Source of the DNA: Cannabis sativa
Taxonomy: Eukaryota; Streptophyta; Magnoliopsida; Rosales; Cannabaceae
Direction: 5' to 3'
DNA length: 64,000 bases
Assembly: GCF_029168945.1 (NCBI RefSeq)
Contig: NC_083605.1
Coordinates: forward strand, 3,851,280-3,915,279
Under the pieces are notes generated by a model. That model did no database searches. It had not been told where the DNA came from and saw nothing but the letters and a program-made list of their open reading frames with translations. This document shows positions 57,197-64,000 of this stretch, piece by piece (within the stretch, counting starts at the first letter, position 1; each line of letters opens with the position of its first letter). A program made the translations under genes and the position numbers.

Positions 57197-57684
57197 TGTT
57201 AAATAAATTAACAATTAACCCAAGATCTATTTGTATATAACATATAACACAATAGTAGTATATGATAATTGAGTATGTGTACCTGATTGATCCATAGCAA
57301 TTATCTCTGATTGATCCACAGCAGTTACTCCAATTTGATAGTGCAATACTATCAACTAAGTCTTCCTCCCTAGATCTCTAAATCAGAAGCAGTTTATTTT
57401 CTCTGATTATCAAAAGGTATACAATTGTGATGAGACAATATGTATTTATAGAGTTAGGGAGGGGACTTAGCTACAAAACCCTAGTTGCCGGGCTCGCTCA
57501 TCAAAGGCTTCAGTCAACTAGAAAAGCCCACACTTCTGCTTCACCTAGACTTTACTCACAGATGCTAAGCCCATTAACAATTGATCACCAACAACATGGG
57601 CTAACACAGCAAAGAACTATCCAATCAACCCAAGTTTTAATAAAACCAATAAAATTTAATGTAAGCCCAAATAAAAGTCTAACA
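57197..57684 (-). repeat. 3' LTR of the Copia element (outer edge uncertain)
   Basis: The inner edge TGTTAGAC (minus strand, 57684) follows the polypurine tract directly. The outer edge is a guess based on a TG dinucleotide giving TGTTA-like inverted ends. It contains a duplicated TCTGATTGATCCACAGCAG-like pair near 57280-57330. Confidence 0.55.
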
Positions 57685-58343
57685 TTCTCCCACTTGGGCT
57701 ACATTGATTTTAATACATATATATTATATATCAAAATAATTTTGTTTGAAAACGACTCATGGGTTGAACAACAGGAAAACATTTGTGGCCACTTTAAAAA
57801 CTGATAGTTCTCTGATAGCATCTCAACATACCGGTCCAATTCAACCTTTGATAATGAACTATGACAGTCATATTGCTTTTAACTCAACAAAAGACATTCA
57901 TAATCACAAATACCAAAGTATTAAATCGACATGGTCAATAAGTCTAGTAGTGTGGTAAGGAATTATGTTCAACATGTGATCAATTTAAAATAACATAATA
58001 TCCTTATTAGTCCTCAATTTCACTGATACCGTGATGCTTAATAAATAAGCCAGTGAAATTAAACATACACTACTTAATAAATAAGTAAGTGTCACTAAAC
58101 TTGCTTAAATAATTAAGCCAATAACATATCATTGTCAATAAGCAAATAAATTTAAAAGACAATGATCACAACAATATGAACCACATGCTTTCAATTCAAT
58201 CATTCTCGAGAATATAACAAAACATAATTGAAAACATATCCATTCAATAATAAAAAATATTGAAACATAAAATGTAGTTCATAACTTTATTCAGAAAATT
58301 ATAAATAATAATTTCTAAAAACAAACAAAAAACAAAACTCCCA

Positions 58344-59990
58344 CTAACCCAAAAGATCAAAAGATTCTAAAATGCCCATATTAACAACATGTTTATTAAA
58401 CAGCACGGCACTTAACCTTTTGGTTAGAGGATCAGCTAACATCGACTCGGTCTTGCAATTTTCAATAACAATGTCTCCTTTCTTGACCAAGTCTCTGACA
58501 GTGAGATACTTTATTTCCATATGTTTAGAAGCACTACTAATCTTGTTATTCTTTGAAAAGAAAACAAGAAAGATCATTATCACAATAGATTAGCATAGGT
58601 GTGGAAATAGAATCAACCACTCGTATCTCCGAAATAAAATTCTTCACCACAAAGCTTGCAAAGATGCCCCATAACATGCAACAAACTCACATACATAGTA
58701 GATGATGTGATCAAAGTCTCGTTTAACACTCTTCCAAGAAATAGCAAGACTCGCCAAGGTGAAAATATAGCCGAAGTTGACTTTAAATCATCTACACAAC
58801 CACCAAAATCTGAATCTGAATAACCAACAACTCGAAGATTGTCAACATGCTTATACACAAGCATAAAACTCTTCGTTCTTTGCAAATATCTCAAAACTTT
58901 CTTGGCTGCAACCCAATGATCAAGGCCAGGATCAGATAAATATCTCCCAAGAACATTGACTACGAAAGCTATGTCAGGTCGAGTGCAAACCTGAGCATAC
59001 ATCAAACTCCCTACTACACTTGCATAAGGAATGTTCTTCATTGCTCCTCTTTCCAAGTCGTTCTTAGGACATTGCTGCTTAGTGAACTTGTCCCCTTTCA
59101 GAATAGGAACAGAACCAGCTTTACACAAATCCATGTTGAACCTTTTGAGCACACGATTAATGTAAGCTTCGAGATAAGCCAAGAACTTTTCGATTCCCGT
59201 CACGATGGATCTCAATCCCCAAAACATAGGATGCCTCTCCAAGATCTTTCATATCAAAATTGGAAGACGGAAAATTTTTGGTCTCATTTAGTAGTGACAA
59301 ATCACCGGCAAGTAAAATGTCATCTACGTAAAGAACAAGAAAAATATAACGACTCCCACTGATCTTCATATAAATACACTGATCAAACTTGTTCTCTACG
59401 AAACCAAATGATGTCACAACCTTGTCAAACTTCAAGTACCACTGGCGAGATGCCTGTTTGAGACCATAAATGGATCGTTTCAACTTGCAAACCAAGTGTT
59501 CTTTTCCATTCTCCTTGTAGCCTTCAGGTTGAGACATATAGACTTCCTCATTCAATTCTCCATTCAGAAAAGCAAGCTTTAACATCCATTTGATGCAACT
59601 CTAAATCAAAATGCGCAACTAAGGCCATAATAATTCCGAATGAATCTTTAGTGGAAACAGTGAGAAAGTTTCGGTGTAATCAATACCTTCTCTTCGAGTA
59701 AAGCCTTTAGCCACTAAACGCGCTTTAAACCTTTCAATCTGTCCCTTTTTATCCCTTTTAGCCTTTAAAATCCACTTACAACCTATTGGTTTAAAACCAT
59801 CAGGTAATAAAACTAGCTCCCATACACCATTTTTCTTCATGGAGTCGATCTCATCATCCGTAGTCGCTAACCATTTTGAAGATTGTGGACTATTAAGTGC
59901 TTCACTAAAAGTGACGGGATCCACAAAATGATCAATATCATATTCTCCTTCTCCAAGATAAACAAAATTATCATGACACTTTGTTGACTT
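58344..59990 (-). pseudogene. Reverse transcriptase and RNase H of the Copia element
   Basis: The reverse transcriptase N-terminus (WLATTDDEIDSM, GCKWILKAKRD, FKARLVAKGFTRREG) is in one frame. After breaks near 59650 and 59590 the central part continues (AFLNGELNEEVYM, LKRSIYGLKQASRQW) to the catalytic YVDDILLAG at about 59310-59335. A further shift near 59190 leads into the RNase H region (KNIPYASVVGSLMYAQ, TRPDIAFVV, YSDSDFGGCVDDLKST), which breaks again before the C-terminal HMEIKYLTVRDLV and LADPLTKRL. Each segment is clearly Copia; the number of frame changes makes it inactive as written. Confidence 0.88.
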
Positions 59991-61715
59991 CTTTTGTCTC
60001 CGAGATCTTCTTGAGGTACTTCGGAATAACTTCTCTTTGTTGATCATTGTTTTGAATAACATCTTCCACAACTGGAATTTCTTCAATAACAAGATTCTCA
60101 TTAACAATAGGAGCTTCATCATTAATAGGCCCTTCATCAATAATAGGACCTTCATCATCTTCGATATCGGGAGCAATATATTCATCAACAATGGGAGCAT
60201 TACCAACTGGAGTAGGATGGAGACTACTATTATCATCTCTTGAAAATGACATAGGAATACAAATTCCTTTAGAGGACTCCCCCATTTCAAGAGATGTTGA
60301 AGGAATTTTCTCAGCAACATCAAATTCCAGAAATTTAGCAGTCTGAGATTCAACAATTCGCGTACCACGAGTGGGACAGTAAAAGCGATAGCCTTTTGAG
60401 CGCATTGGATAACCAATGAAATAACAGCGATTTGTTCTCGGATCTAACTTTTTCAAATTAGGATCATAAATCTTTACTTCAGCTGGACAACCCCATACTC
60501 GAAGATGATTAAGACTAGGCTTCCGCCCAGTCCATAACTCAAAAGGGGTCTTGGGAACAGATTTACTGGGAACACGATTTAAAATATAAGTTGCAGTCAT
60601 AAGTGCTTCACCCCATAAAAACTCTGGAAGATTTGTTCTACTCATCATACTTCTAACCATATCCATGAGAGTGCGATTTCTCCTTTCAAAGAACTCCATT
60701 TTGCTCGGGTGAACCGGGAGCATATTGTATTGAGCAACTATACCATTTTCTTGTAAGTACTCTGCAAAAAGCCCCATGTGTTGTCCAGATTCTGTATAAC
60801 GACCATAATATTCTCCTCCACGATCAGAATGAACAACTTTGATGACTCTTCCTAATTGTTTCTCAACCTCCTTTCGAAAAATTTTGAGTTTATCAAGGGC
60901 GTCAGATTTTTCTTTAATTAAATAGGTGAATCCATAACGAGAAAAATCATCGATAAAAGTGATAAAATACTTATTTCTGCACAATGTGGTGGAATAAGGA
61001 CCACTTATGTCCGTGTGGATAATTTCCAATAAAGATTGACTGCGGTTTGCAGTCTTCTTTCTTGTTTTAGTCAATTTTCCACGAGTACAATCAACACAAG
61101 TATCCCAATCAGAAGCATCAAGAGGAGGAAGTATTTCAATTTAATTAAACGATCAACCCTTTCTCTGGAAATATGACCCAATCTTTTGTGCCATAACAAT
61201 AAGGATGTTTCCTTAATATGAGGTCTTTTACCCACAGTATTCACAACATTAAAAGAGGAATCTAAAGGAGCCAATGACAACTTGTAAAGACCATCAGAAT
61301 AAAAGCAATTTCCAATAATTCGAGAGTCAAGCATAATGTCAACATTATCATTTGCAAAATGAAAAGAATATCCTTGTTTAACCAAAAGCGGAAGCGAAAC
61401 TAAATTCCTTTTAAAAATAGGAACATAAAAAGTATTGTTCAGAATAATCTTATCACGAGACTGTAATTCAAGAATAAATGTTCCAACATAGATAACGTCA
61501 ACTCCAACATCATTGCCCACTTTAAGCTTGGACTCCCTCTCACTTGGCTTCCTGAGATCCCTTAGCCCCTGTAAGGAAGCGTAAACATGAACGATAGCAC
61601 CACTGTCTAACCACCAAGAATCAATAGGAATATCAACTAGATTAGATTCAAAACAAACACATGCCAATGGATTACCTGATTGTGCTTGCTTCTTTTCTAA
61701 CCAAGTCTTAAATTT
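59991..61715 (-). pseudogene. Protease and integrase of the Copia element
   Basis: Aspartic protease with WWLDSGA at about 61590-61620, then the integrase HHCC region (LLWHKRLGHIS, about 61150-61200). A frameshift near 61135 precedes the two cysteines. The core domain shows [19 protein letters not shown] and [10 protein letters not shown], which contain the three acidic catalytic residues, followed by [17 protein letters not shown] and the [12 protein letters not shown] segment. The region just before ERRNRT reads PSKMEFF where relatives have a PQQNG-type loop, suggesting a local compensating shift. It then runs through an acidic Glu/Asp/Pro-rich linker towards reverse transcriptase, ending at a frame break near 60000. 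Confidence 0.88.
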
Positions 61716-62530
61716 GTGACAGTCCGTTCTCCGATGCCCCAATTTTTCACAAAAGTAACACTTCACATTAGAGTATTTGGACTTTCCGTTGTTATTCTTC
61801 TGTTTATTCTTATGCTCCTTACCATTACCATTCTGTTTAGTAGCACCATCATTTTTATTCTTGAATTTTCCTTTTCCTTTGTTGGGCTTGAGGTGAGAAA
61901 CATAGTTAGCAGATTCATTCTTCTCCCTTTTAAGCTTGCTTTCTTCAGCTACACACTGAGAAATTAGATCGCTGATAGTCCATGTTTGATTGTAAGTGTT
62001 GTAGTTTGTCTTGATAAGGCCGAAAAGAGGCAGAAGAGCATGAAGAGCTCGATGAATAATGAAAGAGTCAGAAGAGGAATATTATGATCTTTCAACTTGG
62101 ACTGAACATTCACCAATTTCAGAATAAAATCTCGCACTCCTTTTATTTCATCATACTTCAGGGTTGTCATTTCATCCATAAGATGTCCGGCTTCGGCGTT
62201 TTCACCAGTGTCGTATAATTTTTCTACAGCATTGAAAAACTCTTTGGCATTTGTAGTGTCTGGCAAACCACTCAATAGATGTTCAGGAATGGATCTTTTC
62301 ATAGTAAGAAGACTAAGTCGACTTTACTTTTCCCATTGTGCATGATGAGTTCTCTCGCGTATCTTGGAGTCTGTAAGATCAGCAGGTTTTTCTTCTCGTA
62401 GGCACAAGTCCAAATCCATTATGCCTAAAGTAAATTCCACATCTCGTTTCCATGTCTTGTAGTTGGAAGCATTCAAAATATGGATGGAAGCATTATTGTT
62501 GTTCACAGAAAAGGAGACTGAAAAATTCAA
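61716..62530 (-). pseudogene. gag of the Copia element
   Basis: Starts at 62530 with a short Asn-rich leader and NASNYKTWKRDVEFTLG, typical of Copia gag. A frame change near 62320 leads to MKRSIPEHLLSGLPDTTNA and MDEMTTLKYDEIKGVRDFI. Another near 62090 precedes DLISQCVAEESKLKRE. The nucleocapsid zinc knuckle CYFCEKLGHRRTDC (CX2CX4HX4C) lies at about 61725-61765. Gag would form the cytoplasmic particle that packages element RNA; here the frame changes would prevent that. Confidence 0.88.
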
Positions 62531-64000
62531 AAATTAAAACTTGAATAAGCAATATGAGCAATGTATTAAAAATATTGTAGAATCAACTGGTCATTATAAA
62601 CTCCCCTTTGGGGTGAGAATATAACACACACATGATCTACCTTCATGAAGTTAACAACAAAGAAAAAATACATATCATTTAAGAATTTTATTACCTTTGG
62701 GCAAATAAATTTCTTAAAAAATATGTATTAATTCAAGCAAAAAAATAATAATAAATTTATATATTTAAATTATTACCTTTGGGCAAATAATTAAAATATA
62801 TATATTTAATATTAACTCACTTCATGGAATGTGAACTAATATATGTAAATACTACCTTTGGGCAAGTAATTACACTTATAGTCAACCAAAAATATAATAT
62901 TTTCTTCAACATGTGAAATTTGGTGATAAAACAATCATTGAAAATTAATAATTTTCAACCAAATTTCCAAAAGAGATATATAATTGCTTTTATTATATTG
63001 ATAAGCAAAAAATAAAGTGTCTACATAACACATTATTTTTGTATCAAACAACCAAGTTTTATAACTTTAGAACAACAAATAATTAAAAGATGTGAAATAA
63101 AAAATATTGGTGGAGATTACATAGTCAAAATAAATTAAATAAGAGAGTGACTATGTCATATGGGACGAGAAGAAACCCAAAAAATTTTCTATGATTGACA
63201 AATTTCGAAAAATTATCAAAAATTATTTTTATTAATTTTTTAACTGCATAATTATCATTAAAATAATAATAATTATTAAACGGAGTCAAAAAATTAATTA
63301 AAAATCATAGAAAAATCAGAAATTGAATTTTAAGCACGCTGAAAAAAAGAACGTCGAAAACCGATGCCCCACGTGGCCGCACGCGCCCCCACGCGCCACC
63401 TGCGCGAGTGGGCTTCGCGACCTGCTGCTTCTTCTTCTTTCTGGGCGGGTTTCAGTCGGGTCACGCGACCCGTTTTCCTCCAGTCGGGTCTGGTCGTGTT
63501 TTCCGGCCAAAAACTCGACGAAAACACCGGAATTTGGATGGGTTTTGCTCGGGATTGAATTTCTAATTGATCTATGCTACTAATTTCGGTTATTAAAGTC
63601 TAAAAAACAATAGATCTAAAGAAAAGCAATCCAAAAAATAAAGAGCATAAAAAAAAAAAAAATTGATATGGAATATCAATCTTAATTACAATACAAAATT
63701 AATCATTTAAGAACATTCATAAACAATTAATAATGAGATATCTATAATCAATTTTAGATTAAAAACCATAAAATCAAAATACACAATTATAATTTCACAT
63801 TATAATCATATAAACCCTAAAACTTTAAAATTAAAATTCTCTTAATATAGACTATGAATTCAAACACATAATATATCAATTGAAAGAGAATTTAAAGATC
63901 AATAAAATCCCTAAAGTTTTAAGATTTATAAACAAAAAAAATACACATAAAATAATAACGAAATTGATATGAAATTATGGATAATTAACATATACAAATT
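62531..64000 (-). other. Leader region of the Copia element
   Basis: Non-coding and AT-rich except for a GC-rich island at 63355-63530 (ACGTGGCCGCACGCGCCCCC and following). Three hairpins with the shared loop ACCTTTGGGC lie at 62679-62717, 62757-62803 and 62845-62873, with a related one at 62596-62622. The 5' LTR is not reached in this window. Confidence 0.6.

Larger units (their letters stand above)
57197..64000 (-). mobile_element. Copia retrotransposon, truncated by window end
   Basis: A Copia polyprotein on the minus strand (62530 to 58344) is followed by a polypurine tract (minus strand GTGGGAGAA next to 57685) and an LTR whose minus-strand 5' edge, TGTTAGAC, is at 57684. The outer LTR edge may be TGTTAAAT at 57197, giving an LTR of about 490 bp, but the second LTR lies beyond 64000 so this is unconfirmed. 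The leader between 62531 and 64000 carries the hairpin family at 62590-62880. At least seven frameshifts make this copy non-autonomous as written. Confidence 0.88.

Noticed and set aside
57427..57958. ORFs of 125 and 70 codons
   Set aside because: They overlap the probable Copia LTR and its junction with the polypurine tract and show no domain.

Overview
This window is nuclear DNA from a flowering plant, most likely a eudicot. The evidence is AT-rich intergenic DNA, GT-AG introns, plant gene families (REM/VRN1-like B3 factors, a nuclear-speckle-type RRM protein, Yippee-like proteins) and dense LTR retrotransposons primed by initiator tRNA-Met. No rRNA or tRNA gene, CRISPR array or bacterial-type operon is visible. 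Six host genes look intact; most of the remaining sequence is mobile DNA. I cannot name the species.

Layout. 0.5-2.3 kb: a decayed LINE (minus strand) carrying a second, 5'-truncated LINE tail with an 18-bp target duplication. 2.9-10.4 kb: three tandem three-exon genes for two-B3-domain proteins with Asp-rich linkers encoded by GAT microsatellites, plus an internally deleted fourth relic at 7.4 kb. 11.9-14.2 kb (minus): a six-exon single-RRM protein of the NSR/MtRBP1 type. 14.4-15.9 kb: three small foldback elements. 16.26-33.26 kb: a three-level nest, in which a Mutator-like foldback element was split by a Copia-like element (253-bp LTRs, target duplication GTATA), itself split by a Ty3/gypsy-type element (3.0-kb LTRs, target duplication CAACA). 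33.6 kb: Yippee-like gene 1. 34.9-38.8 kb: two solo LTRs with exact target duplications (CATAC, ACTTA). 39.4-49.8 kb: a hAT-like MITE split by a full-length chromodomain-bearing gypsy element (2.2-kb LTRs, target duplication TTACA). 50.1-53.5 kb: a LINE RNase H tail with target duplication, a ~1.8-kb imperfect palindrome and a hAT MITE with an 8-bp target duplication. 54.6 kb: Yippee-like gene 2. 56.3 kb: another LINE tail. 57.2 kb to the window end: a Copia element on the minus strand, truncated by the window edge.

The host genes do not form a pathway. The B3 cluster is a local duplication array, and the two Yippee-like genes share their intron position and look like tandem duplicates pushed about 20 kb apart by insertions.

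The most unusual signal is structural. The non-coding interior of the outer Copia-like element (about 17.2-19.8 and 29.5-31.1 kb) is packed with short hairpins whose stems differ from one another while many loops share a core near CTTCAGG. The leader of the unrelated 3' Copia element shows the same design with a different loop (ACCTTTGGGC, three exact copies in self-complementary but different stems). I know of no described function for this arrangement. The claim rests on reading by eye and needs a folding and covariation test.
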